From contig NZ_CP089981.1 in the NCBI RefSeq assembly GCF_021389975.1, positions 1,947,501 through 2,011,500 on the forward strand: DNA of 64,000 bases. The letters are read 5' to 3'. Below, piece by piece: positions 24,654 to 32,615 of the stretch (positions within the stretch are counted from its first letter, which is position 1; every line of letters starts with the position of its first letter). The DNA is from Fulvivirga ulvae (lineage in GTDB: Bacteria; Bacteroidota; Bacteroidia; Cytophagales; Cyclobacteriaceae). The position numbers were made by a program, and so were the translations under genes. The notes under the pieces were generated by a model. That model worked only from the letters and a program-made list of their open reading frames with translations. It was not told the DNA's origin and made no database searches.

Positions 24654-25994
24654 TCAGAATTCAAGATGGAATACAGTGCCTTTTTTTAGCTCTGACTGCA
24701 CCGTGATACTGCCATTGTGGAGCTTCATGATCTGCCGTGCAAAGCTTAACCCTATACCTGTGCCTTTCTTTTTTGTGGTATAAAACGGTGTAAATATCCG
24801 GTCTATGGTTTCTTTCGACATGCCCGGGCCGTTGTCTTCAATCGTCATGGCTATTTTTCTTGCCCCGGCTCTCCTTACGGCTATTGAAATTTCTCCGTTT
24901 TCTGCTCCATCCAGAGCTTCAATAGCATTTTTTAGCAGGTTGATCAAAACCTGCTCCAACAGCTCATGATCGGCCTTTACTTTTAACTCGCTGGCTTTTA
25001 TATCCAGTGTTAGTCTGATGTTCGATTTTTCAAGATCGGGTTTCAATAGTGAAGTTAACCGCTCTATCATGCTCACAATATTGACATCAGTGATCTTTAG
25101 CTCAGGGGTTTTGGAGAAATCCTTATAGGCATTGACAAATTTTAACAAACCTTTGCTTCTGTTTTCTATTGTTTGAAGGCTTGTTATGATATCCTCCTGG
25201 TCATCGGCAGGGAGCTTCGAAAGGTCTTCATTATGTAGCATCTGGTTGATGGCACTGCTTAATGACACAATCGGGGTGACCGAATTCATAATTTCATGGG
25301 TCAATACACTGATCAGCTTTTGCCATGCTTCCACCTCTTTTTGCTCCAGTTCGATGTGGATGTTTTGCAGGAGCACGAGTCTGAAACTCTTGTTTTGAAG
25401 GATAAAATCTTTGACATGGAGTGAAAGCTGTATGATTTCATCTTTTATATACGCTTTGATCACCTGTCGCTCACCGGAGTGTAAGGTGACAATGGCTTTG
25501 TGTAATGCAGGGTCTATGGCTTCAATATCCTTGATGTTTTTGAGATACGGTTTTTTCAGCAGGTTTTTGGCTGCCGGATTTATCAGCTCTATTTCCCCAT
25601 CACCGGTGTAACTGATGATGGATATTCCAATATTCTCATTTAAAGTGCGGAGGTATTGATACTGAGACTCCTTTTCAATGCTGATCTTCTGAAATTCTTC
25701 AATGACGGCATTAAAAGCCTGACTTAACTGTGCCTGGTTTGATCCTTTGCCTGTACCCTTAAAAATATTGGTGAAGCTGCCTTGCTTGATGGACAGGAGA
25801 AATTGGGTGAGGTCGCTGTTTGTCTTTTCTACATACCACGTGAGGCTGGTAGCCACGGAAATAAGCAAAATACCGATAACAATAGGAGTGAAAAGCCATT
25901 CGGTTTTGATCAACACAAAAGCCAGCATCAGCGACAGTACCATGATCAGCAGCACCCGGATGATGATATTTAGTCTAAAGTTTTTGAGGTTCAT
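24654..25994 (-). CDS. NtrY-like sensor histidine kinase
   Basis: A 446-residue kinase: two transmembrane helices (residues ~9-52) with almost no periplasmic loop, a HAMP-like linker, a PAS domain (NENIGISIISYTGDGEIELINPAAKNLL), the HisKA box (KLISVLTHEIMNSVTPIVSLSSAI) and a HATPase domain (LINLLKNAIEAL; DNGPGMS; GTGIGLSFARQIMKLHNG). The lack of a sensor loop implies an intramembrane or cytosolic signal. Its partner is the NtrC-type regulator upstream, from which it is now separated by a transposase gene. The AGGAG ribosome site is inside a REP-like hairpin. Confidence 0.9.
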   Translation of the reverse strand: MNLKNFRLNIIIRVLLIMVLSLMLAFVLIKTEWLFTPIVIGILLISVATSLTWYVEKTNSDLTQFLLSIKQGSFTNIFKGTGKGSNQAQLSQAFNAVIEEFQKISIEKESQYQYLRTLNENIGISIISYTGDGEIELINPAAKNLLKKPYLKNIKDIEAIDPALHKAIVTLHSGERQVIKAYIKDEIIQLSLHVKDFILQNKSFRLVLLQNIHIELEQKEVEAWQKLISVLTHEIMNSVTPIVSLSSAINQMLHNEDLSKLPADDQEDIITSLQTIENRSKGLLKFVNAYKDFSKTPELKITDVNIVSMIERLTSLLKPDLEKSNIRLTLDIKASELKVKADHELLEQVLINLLKNAIEALDGAENGEISIAVRRAGARKIAMTIEDNGPGMSKETIDRIFTPFYTTKKKGTGIGLSFARQIMKLHNGSITVQSELKKGTVFHLEF

Positions 25995-26000
25995 ATTTCA

Positions 26001-26021
26001 GGTCGCTCCTACGTACGGAGC
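26001..26021. repeat. REP-like hairpin abutting the kinase start codon
   Basis: GGTC followed by GCTCC-TACGTAC-GGAGC. The stem is 6 nt from the kinase ATG (25992-25994). On the mRNA strand the second arm contains AGGAG, the apparent Shine-Dalgarno sequence, so folding would hide it. It shares the GGTC + GC-rich stem plan with 26054-26070 and 26166-26182. Confidence 0.6.
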
Positions 26022-26044
26022 TGATTTTCTGTGAGAAAGATAGG

Positions 26045-26190
26045 CTATAAACAGGTCGCCCGTACCGGGCTTATTCTATATTTTGTCCAATTTGATACAC
26101 ACTAAGCGGTGAGCACGGACCCTATATATTTTGGACTATTCAATTCAATTTAGGACATGAATTTAGCCCGGTACGGGCGACCTGTCTATA
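26045..26190. repeat. Inverted pair of REP-like elements (BIME-like)
   Basis: Left copy 26045-26072 and right copy 26164-26190 are near-identical in opposite orientation: CTATA(A/G)ACAGGTC, then GCCCG-TAC-CGGGC, itself a hairpin. About 90 bp lies between. GGTC beside a GC-rich palindrome, next to a RAYT transposase, is the standard arrangement of repetitive extragenic palindromes. A third palindrome GCACC-ATA-GGTGC follows at 26213-26225. Confidence 0.7.
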
Positions 26191-26234
26191 GAAAATATTA
26201 TTGTAAACACCAGCACCATAGGTGCGTTCTGTCC

Positions 26235-26702
26235 TTATTCGATCCATTCAAACAAATATTTTTCGTTGTAGTCAACATTGAATTTATTTAGAAAAGATAC
26301 ATATTCTTCTTTGAATGATGTTCGTTTATGGCGTTCGTCCTGATTATTGATATAGTTTATGACAACACCTAACTGAGAATGTGCATAAGAAAAAGCACCG
26401 AAACCAGTTTGCCATTGAAATTTTCCTTTAACCCAATTTTTGGCACTTATAAAGTTTGATGATCCTGCCTTAATATCCCTTACAAGATCAGAAAGCGCAA
26501 TTGTTGGTTTTAGTCCAACCAGAATATGTGTATGGTCTGGCATACAATGAATTGCCAATAGTTTTTGACCTCTCTTGGAAATAATGCCACTGATAAACTT
26601 GTGGAGTTCTTTTTTATGAGCTTTTGGAATCAGACGTGCCCTTCCTTCTACGGCAAAAATGATGTGAATGTATATTTGGGTGTACGTATTCGGCATAATC
26701 AA
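26235..26702 (-). mobile_element. RAYT: IS200-like REP-associated tyrosine transposase
   Basis: A 155-residue Y1 transposase of the REP-associated type. MPNTYTQIYIHIIFAVEGR start, HUH motif H57-T-H59 in MPDHTHILVG, and catalytic Tyr near residue 117 in VINYINNQDERHKRTSF. All key residues are present, so it looks intact. It may begin at the second Met (26696). It starts 16 nt after the stop of the NtrC-type regulator and is followed by REP-like hairpins, so it sits inside a two-component operon. RAYTs act on REP DNA hairpins and are often domesticated single-copy genes. Confidence 0.88.
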
Positions 26703-26717
26703 TAATTGCGTTCAAGG

Positions 26718-28094
26718 CTAATATCTGATTCCATACTTATCCATTTTCCGGTAGATGGTGGTGCGGCCGAGGCCTAGTTCTTTGGCGGCTTTGCTGATGT
26801 TGCCTTTGTTTTTTGCAATAGCCTTTTCAATAGTACTCTTTTCCACCTCATCCATATTGATGCTGTCGATGGAAGTAGTACTTGCTCTCTGGTCGGTCAG
26901 CAGAAAACTGTCCTGACTGAGCACATTGTCATCGGCCATGATCACGGCCCTTTCTATGGCATGCTGCAGTTCGCGAATGTTGCCGGGCCACGAGTGATAG
27001 CAGAGGTACTCCATAGCTCTTTTGTTGATAGAAAGACTGGTTTTCCTGTATTTCTGTGCATAAACATTTAGAAAATGTTCTGCCAATAAAGGTATGTCTT
27101 CAACTCTGTCGCTTAATCTGGGCACGTGTACCTCAACCGTGTTGATGCGGTACAGCAGGTCTTCCCGAAATTTGCCCTCAGCTACCATCCGGAGCAGGTT
27201 GCTGTTGGTAGCGGCTACTATACGACAGTCTACCGGTATGGGCGCATTGCCTCCAACTTTTACAATTTCCTTATGCTGGATAGCCGTCAACAACTTAGCC
27301 TGCATAGGAAGCGACAGGTTGCCGATTTCATCAAGGAATAAGGTGCCTCCATGCGCCAGTTCAAACCTGCCCGTCCTTTCCTCCCGGGCATCAGTAAAAG
27401 CGCCTTTTACATGGCCAAACAGCTCGGACTCAAACAGGTTTTCGGAAACAGCTCCCAGATCCACCTTGATGAAGACGCTGGTACTGCGGTCGGACTTATT
27501 GTGAATTGACCTGGCTATCATCTCTTTGCCTGTTCCATTGTCTCCCAATATCAGCACATTGGCATCTGTGGCGGCCACTTTGTCTACCGTGGAGAAAATC
27601 TTTCTCATAGGTTCAGCGTGTCCTATAATGGCTTCTTCCGAGGAGGTTAGCAACCGGTTAAGGCTACTGTTTCTGCTCTTCAACTCTTCTACCTCCAATT
27701 TGGACTGGCTATGGTTATAAGCAGCAAGAACCGTAGCCTGAAGCTTCTCATTTTCCCACGGCTTTACTACAAAGTCGGCAGCGCCTATTTTCATGGACTC
27801 CACAGCCAGTTTGATGTCTCCATACGCAGTCATCATAATCACCTGCTGGGTGGGGTTTTTAGTCATGATATTCTTTAACCAAAAAAGCCCTTCTTTGCCG
27901 CTGGTAACGCCTGCAGTATAGTTCATGTCCAGCAGTATTACTTCATACCGGTTATGGTTGATCAGAAAGTTAATTTGCTCAGGGTTGCTCTCTACGGTAA
28001 TATTGGTAAAGTGCGGTTTCAAAACTATTCTGGCCGTGTGCAGTACATCCGGGTCATCATCAATAACCAGAATATTGGCAGCTACTTTATTCAT
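26718..28094 (-). CDS. NtrC-family sigma-54-dependent response regulator
   Basis: A 458-residue regulator: receiver (phospho-Asp D56 in VILLDMNYTAG; K in VVKPWENEK), AAA+ domain (Walker A GDNGTGKE 184-191, Walker B LFLDEIG near 252) and Fis-type HTH (NISKAAKELGLGRTTIYRKM). The sigma-54 loop reads GAFTDA (231-236) instead of GAFTGA, a variant I recall as common in Bacteroidota. Thirty-two bp upstream of the start codon lies one TGTTYC-N5-GGAACA dyad, which suggests autoregulation. The same dyad occurs in pairs before two permease genes in this window, its likely targets. Confidence 0.93.
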   Translation of the reverse strand: MNKVAANILVIDDDPDVLHTARIVLKPHFTNITVESNPEQINFLINHNRYEVILLDMNYTAGVTSGKEGLFWLKNIMTKNPTQQVIMMTAYGDIKLAVESMKIGAADFVVKPWENEKLQATVLAAYNHSQSKLEVEELKSRNSSLNRLLTSSEEAIIGHAEPMRKIFSTVDKVAATDANVLILGDNGTGKEMIARSIHNKSDRSTSVFIKVDLGAVSENLFESELFGHVKGAFTDAREERTGRFELAHGGTLFLDEIGNLSLPMQAKLLTAIQHKEIVKVGGNAPIPVDCRIVAATNSNLLRMVAEGKFREDLLYRINTVEVHVPRLSDRVEDIPLLAEHFLNVYAQKYRKTSLSINKRAMEYLCYHSWPGNIRELQHAIERAVIMADDNVLSQDSFLLTDQRASTTSIDSINMDEVEKSTIEKAIAKNKGNISKAAKELGLGRTTIYRKMDKYGIRY

Positions 28095-28125
28095 AAAACA
28101 CCTGTTTAAAAAAATCTAATATAGG

Positions 28126-28142
28126 TGTTTCATTCTGGAACA
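28126..28142. promoter_or_regulatory. TGTTYC-N5-GGAACA dyad before the NtrC-type regulator
   Basis: TGTTTC-ATTCT-GGAACA, preceded by ATAGG and followed by GAAA exactly as in the copy at 39515-39531. No sigma-54 -24/-12 element follows, so here the site may serve autorepression. Confidence 0.6.
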
Positions 28143-28153
28143 GAAACCGGTTG

Positions 28154-29395
28154 TTATTTTATTTTCTTCCTGGCAAACCACAAGTCCCTGATGGAGATGC
28201 CCAGGTTAATCTCGTTGGTAGTTTCATAGATGAGGCTGTTGCTTGTGGTGCCGTTAAATTTTCGATGATACGAAATATTGATGGCCCCATGGGTTTTCAA
28301 CGGCAGGCCCAGTCCGGCGGTGATGCCCCATTTGTCGAATGACGTATCATCAATATCGAGATATGAATTTTCGATATAATAACCCAGGCGGTAGCTTATA
28401 TTAGAAGCATATAACAAACCTTGCCGGTTTGGTGTAAACTCAAACCCGAACGCATACCTCCAGGTGTCATTAAGTTTGTCAACATCGCTCATTTCAACAT
28501 TGCTCCATTCATTAAACTCCACATCTGCTGCCAGCATAAACTTGTTGCTCACCAATGAAATACCCAAGCCTGCTTTCTGAGGCAGTGTGTAATCATTATT
28601 CTGATCAATCTCCTCGTAAATGGTTTCTTCGTCAATATCAGAAAGTTCGGTGGTGGCGTTGCCATTAAGACTGGTTTTATCATCGTAAATGGCACCAATG
28701 TTTATGGCGAATTTTTCTCTTCGAATCTTGTAATTTAAACTAAAGTCAAGGTTTAATTTATGCAGGTAAGTTCTTTGCGATACCAGGAAAGACTCTTGCG
28801 AACCTGTGCTAACTGCCCCTTCCTGGTGAAGGATGCTGCCGGTAATAAACCTAAGGTTAGCCCCCAACGTGAAATTAGGCAATACCTCATAACCTTGACC
28901 GAAATAGATCTCATTAAGGCCTCCCGATCCTGAATATTTTACATTATAGAGATTTCCCTGCGAGCTGACTACATTATTTTTTTGGATACTATACCCTACT
29001 TTACTGAAGGGAGCAATACCCACTATGCCTGTCCATTTGTTGTTAAACCTGAACCAATAGCTCATTTGCGATAAACCGCCATCGGACAGTTTTTCACTTG
29101 ATTCCGATGTGGTGTAGGTGGTTTGGTTATAATAGATGCCAAAGTCAAACATATGGGTATAATATCCGCCAACCTCCGTATTGGCTGCCGGGTTTATGCT
29201 ATTAGCCCAGTATGGGCTGTTAAGGCCTATAGATGTAAAGCCCATTCCCTGGTTTTGGATAGTGGCTTTGTTTTGTAGCTCTCCCAGCCCGAACATGGAG
29301 TAGGCAGAGCCTGCCTTATTTTGAGCCAGAGAAGAGGTGGTTACACCCATAAGTATAGCCACCACTACATTCAATTTGAAATCAGTCATCTTCAT
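28154..29395 (-). CDS. FadL-like/OmpP1-like outer-membrane beta-barrel protein
   Basis: About 413 residues with a signal peptide (cleaved after SSLA, before QNKAGSAYSMFGLGEL). The body alternates aromatic-rich strands and loops (TLGANLRFITGS, LNLDFSLNYKI, GINISYHRKF) ending in DLWFARKKIK. IQNQGMGFTSIGL..PYWANSINPAA resembles the N-plug of FadL-type transporters. The start is set at 29395 (MKMTDF), overlapping the Kelch gene by 14 bp; an alternative ATG at 29389 overlaps its TGA. Last gene of the DUF4270-Kelch-OMP operon. Substrate unknown. Confidence 0.8.
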   Translation of the reverse strand: MKMTDFKLNVVVAILMGVTTSSLAQNKAGSAYSMFGLGELQNKATIQNQGMGFTSIGLNSPYWANSINPAANTEVGGYYTHMFDFGIYYNQTTYTTSESSEKLSDGGLSQMSYWFRFNNKWTGIVGIAPFSKVGYSIQKNNVVSSQGNLYNVKYSGSGGLNEIYFGQGYEVLPNFTLGANLRFITGSILHQEGAVSTGSQESFLVSQRTYLHKLNLDFSLNYKIRREKFAINIGAIYDDKTSLNGNATTELSDIDEETIYEEIDQNNDYTLPQKAGLGISLVSNKFMLAADVEFNEWSNVEMSDVDKLNDTWRYAFGFEFTPNRQGLLYASNISYRLGYYIENSYLDIDDTSFDKWGITAGLGLPLKTHGAINISYHRKFNGTTSNSLIYETTNEINLGISIRDLWFARKKIK

Positions 29396-30371
29396 CGTAT
29401 TCTTCCAAAGGTTTAAATTCCCAAAGGTCATCAAATCGGGAACTGCTGTTTTGTCCCAAAGCCACATAGCCTCTGCCGTTTACTGTGAAAGCCACAGCAC
29501 CTTGCCTTGCAGACCCTTCAAATGACGTTTTTTCTGTCCATACATCCAGTATAGGGTCATACTCCCAGGTAGTGTTAATGTTGGAGCTGGCAATTCCGGT
29601 AGTTATGTATCCGAATTCTCCTATGGAAAAGGCCACTGCAGATGCCCTTATAATGGTATAATCATCATCTTCAGTTAAAATTTCTTTGGAGGTCCAGTCG
29701 ACATTGGCTGCGTCAAACTCCCAAAAGTCCGTTTGGTATATCCCATTATTCAAACCTGTGCCCACAAACACACGGTCTTCTATCATTAGGCTGACAGCGC
29801 TTTCGCGTTTTTCCCCCTTCACACTCACTACCTGTTGCCAGGCAGCAGTAGCAGGATCGTATTCCCAGATGTCTTTCAGGTAGTTACCGTCAAAGCCTGT
29901 GCCCACATAGCCTTTTGCATTGGCAGTGAAAGCGATAGCCCTGATCCGTGCTGACCCTGCAAAGTCTTCGATCTGCACCCATTCGTTAGATTCTGCATCG
30001 TATTTCCAAAAATCCCTGAGCTCATCAGTACCATCATAGCCTGTGCCCACGTATCCCGTATTGCCAATGGAGAATGCTACTGCCCCGGTACGTCCTGCCC
30101 CGGGAAAATCGGCCACTCGCTGCCAGAAATTTTGCTCCGGGTCGTACGACCAGAAATCGGTAAGGTAGTCATCACCATCGTACCCAAGGCCCACATAGGC
30201 TTTGCTTCCGGCTACAAAAGCTACGGCTCCGGACCGTGCTACACCTTCAAAAGAGCTTCTTTTTACCCAATTGCCGTCTTCCACGGTATCATCATCGTCA
30301 TCATCATCTGCACAACCGGCTACTGCCAGTCCCAAGCTTAAAAAAGCCAGAATTCGAATGTATTTAATCAT
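29382..30371 (-). CDS. Kelch-type beta-propeller lipoprotein
   Basis: A 329-residue lipoprotein: lipobox LAVAGC (Cys19) followed by a run of eight Asp/charged residues, then six Kelch repeats with the pattern RSGAVAF..G..YVGLGYDG...DFW.YDP....W. The propeller is probably on the cell surface or in the periplasm and may bind glycans or proteins. Its ATG overlaps the DUF4270 stop by 8 bp, so translation is coupled. DUF4270-Kelch-barrel is a recurrent Bacteroidota trio whose role I do not know. Confidence 0.88.
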   Translation of the reverse strand: MIKYIRILAFLSLGLAVAGCADDDDDDDTVEDGNWVKRSSFEGVARSGAVAFVAGSKAYVGLGYDGDDYLTDFWSYDPEQNFWQRVADFPGAGRTGAVAFSIGNTGYVGTGYDGTDELRDFWKYDAESNEWVQIEDFAGSARIRAIAFTANAKGYVGTGFDGNYLKDIWEYDPATAAWQQVVSVKGEKRESAVSLMIEDRVFVGTGLNNGIYQTDFWEFDAANVDWTSKEILTEDDDYTIIRASAVAFSIGEFGYITTGIASSNINTTWEYDPILDVWTEKTSFEGSARQGAVAFTVNGRGYVALGQNSSSRFDDLWEFKPLEEYDEDD

Positions 30372-31695
30372 TTTTCAATCGTATTAAGTTTAAATTAATT
30401 TGAGCTTTATAGTCTTCATTTTGCTGGTCACCGAGTACGATATAATCCAGGCTGCTGCTAAAGCCGGACTCGGTTGAAGTGATCAACAAAGCGTTTTCAT
30501 TATTTTCAGTCAGAGAAAGCTGGTAGGTTACAAATTCTGTGATATCTGCACTGTAATAGGTATCAAGGTCATACTCGTCGTCTAGTGTTAGTTCCAGAGT
30601 ATATGAAGTTGAACTGATACTGGTGTTTTTGTTATTTACATAATACATCGTCAGAGTTTGAGGCAGCAATTGCTCCGATGCATATTGATCTCTGATGGGT
30701 CTTAGCCGTATTTCGGCATTATTCAAAAGCAGGTCGGGATTGTCTTCTATGATCTTTTTCAAATATGGAAGTTCTATCCTTATGGCGATACCTGCGCCAG
30801 ATTGCATATAGGCAGTTTCACCAGTTAATGATGACGCTAACCCCTCATCGTCGGAAGTGATATTCTCCAGGGCAGTGCCTGTATAGTCGGCTTCAAAGCT
30901 ATTGAAGTATACTTCTCCGGAGCTTTGATTGGTTAGAGCCAGGTATTTTTGCTCTGAGGGTATAGTGGAATTATCAGTGTAGTAGATCTTAACTACTGGT
31001 GATACAGCAAAACCTATAACTGCTTCTGCATCTTCTGTAGCACTAATTTTTATACCCTTAAAGAAATCAAGAAAATCTGCCGGATAGGAATACAGGTTGT
31101 CGCTGTCGAAAGTTTCTTCAAATAACTTTAGCCCCAAAGTATCTGATAGCCTGATTTCGATTGAGCTCCCGGTATGAGGTCTGGGAGATACAGTTTTTTG
31201 TCCCAGCATCGCGGTGTCACCATAAATGTCCCTTTGGGTATAAAAGCGGCTTGTATTATACAGGTTGCCGGTTTCACTGTTAAGCTCTATTTCTTCATAG
31301 AGCTCGTCAACGATCAGCGTAAAGCTCTTGGTCGTATCGTTTAGAAAATAATTGTTATACTCTAGCACGAGGGTGATAGAGTCATATCTTACTTCCTTTT
31401 CATCGAGCTGGTATGCGGAAGAATCGGGGGTGAGCTGTAGGTAGGCCGCGGCATTTACTTTCCCAAAATAGGTGTTGGACGTCCGTCCGACAACCAGGCC
31501 TTCGGGTGAAGAAGTTATTGAACTGTCAAATTTAACCGTTGAAAGCTTCATGGTCAGGGAATCCCATGTAGCCAGTTCAAATGAAACATCATTGAAAAAC
31601 TGTGCTCCAGTGGTAAAGTCTTCGTCATTGCAGCTTATCATGCTGCAACCGAGGAGTAAAAGCAATAAAATCCGGTTGGCCTCAATCTTTTTCAT
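30364..31695 (-). CDS. DUF4270-family lipoprotein
   Basis: About 443 residues from MKKIEANRILLLLLLG; the lipobox is SMISC. The DUF4270 pattern follows: TTGAQFFNDVSFELATWDSLTMKLSTVKFDS, GLVVGRTSNTYFGKVNAAAYLQL, and near the C-terminus the TLTMYYVNNKNTS...DYIVLGDQQ strands. These are envelope lipoproteins of unknown function widespread in Bacteroidota. An earlier in-frame ATG at 31713 adds only six residues before a normal lipoprotein signal and is less likely. First gene of the operon. Confidence 0.88.
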   Translation of the reverse strand: MKKIEANRILLLLLLGCSMISCNDEDFTTGAQFFNDVSFELATWDSLTMKLSTVKFDSSITSSPEGLVVGRTSNTYFGKVNAAAYLQLTPDSSAYQLDEKEVRYDSITLVLEYNNYFLNDTTKSFTLIVDELYEEIELNSETGNLYNTSRFYTQRDIYGDTAMLGQKTVSPRPHTGSSIEIRLSDTLGLKLFEETFDSDNLYSYPADFLDFFKGIKISATEDAEAVIGFAVSPVVKIYYTDNSTIPSEQKYLALTNQSSGEVYFNSFEADYTGTALENITSDDEGLASSLTGETAYMQSGAGIAIRIELPYLKKIIEDNPDLLLNNAEIRLRPIRDQYASEQLLPQTLTMYYVNNKNTSISSTSYTLELTLDDEYDLDTYYSADITEFVTYQLSLTENNENALLITSTESGFSSSLDYIVLGDQQNEDYKAQINLNLIRLKND

Positions 31696-31795
31696 GACCC
31701 CGAAGATGTGCATTGCGCTTCTGAGACAAAAAAATATTCAACCAAGGGAGCACTTCGATCAATGAATGTTCCTAAAATCTATACCTACAGTCCGG

Positions 31796-31876
31796 CTAGA
31801 CGTTTACGACCACTACAATGATGACTACCAGCAGCAGGATCAGGGTCAGGGTTTGCAGAACAGGATCGGTTTTCAT
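31796..31876 (-). CDS. 26-residue single-helix membrane peptide
   Basis: MKTDPVLQTLTLILLLV followed by a Val/Ile stretch ending NV: a soluble cap of ~8 residues and one hydrophobic helix. It begins 5 nt after the stop codon of the exported protein at 31882-32394 on the same strand, so the pair is probably translated from one mRNA. The composition and position favour a real small membrane protein over chance. No family recognised. Confidence 0.45.
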   Translation of the reverse strand: MKTDPVLQTLTLILLLVVIIVVVVNV

Positions 31877-31881
31877 AGGCA

Positions 31882-32394
31882 TTATTGTCCAATAAAATAT
31901 GATCTGAGCAAGTCATTAGAATTTAAAAGGAGGAAGTGCACCGGAGAAATTGCGGTGGAATACGACGGCCCTTTATCAGGTGCTGATGATGCTACGATCT
32001 CCCGGATATCATCCTTCCACTGTTTGCATTCGGGAGCAAGTTGTCCCTGTATCTCGTCCAGGCGTTTTTTATGACCATTTAATATACCTCTTAGCTGGTC
32101 AACCAGTGATCTTGTGATCAGTTTGTCACTCTGTAGCTCAACCTGCTCCTTTTCCATTAGTTGTTTCAAATACACCTGGGCATCCCGTATCGTTTTTTTC
32201 TCATCCTCAGACAATTCGTTATCGAAGGCTTGCCGGGCTGTAATAATGACTGGGATTACTCTTGATTCATAATATCTGACAACCATAGAATTATGCGCTA
32301 ATTTATTATCAGGGTGAGGGTCAGCCACTGTTTGACCCGGTGAACACAAAAGGCTGCCATATAGCCAGGCGATTTTAACAACAAGTGCTTTCAT
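31882..32394 (-). CDS. Exported helical protein of unknown function
   Basis: A 170-residue protein with a signal peptide (about 24 residues, ending TVADP) and a largely helical body: RVIPVIITARQAFDNELSEDEKKTIRDAQVYLKQLMEKEQ and LVDQLRGILNGHKKRLDEIQGQL. The residue pattern loosely resembles Spy/CpxP-type periplasmic proteins but LTxxQ motifs are absent. A 26-residue membrane peptide follows directly. Divergent from a LytS/LytTR operon across 220 bp. Confidence 0.65.
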   Translation of the reverse strand: MKALVVKIAWLYGSLLCSPGQTVADPHPDNKLAHNSMVVRYYESRVIPVIITARQAFDNELSEDEKKTIRDAQVYLKQLMEKEQVELQSDKLITRSLVDQLRGILNGHKKRLDEIQGQLAPECKQWKDDIREIVASSAPDKGPSYSTAISPVHFLLLNSNDLLRSYFIGQ

Positions 32395-32540
32395 GGGTAT
32401 TGATGTTTTTATTTACAAAGCTGATAGAATGGATCGGGTGTGTAAATTTTTTTCAACCAACCGTTGGGAATCTTCAATGAAATGAGCGCAGTGGTTTTAG
32501 AGTAAAAGACAATTCATGGGGCTTTAGTGGCTAATTTGAC

Positions 32541-32574
32541 TGACCTTCGTCGATTTATTCCTGACGTTCGTTGA
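32541..32574 (+). promoter_or_regulatory. Direct repeat TGAC(C/G)TTCGT(C/T)GA, probable LytTR binding site
   Basis: TGACCTTCGTCGA (32541-32553) and TGACGTTCGTTGA (32562-32574) match at 11 of 13 positions with a 21-bp period. Two short direct repeats two helical turns apart is the known site form of LytTR regulators. It lies ~40 bp before the start of the LytS/LytTR operon. Confidence 0.55.
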
Positions 32575-32615
32575 AAATAAAATATGCTGAGGCACTATTT
32601 CGTTAGATTTCGGAA

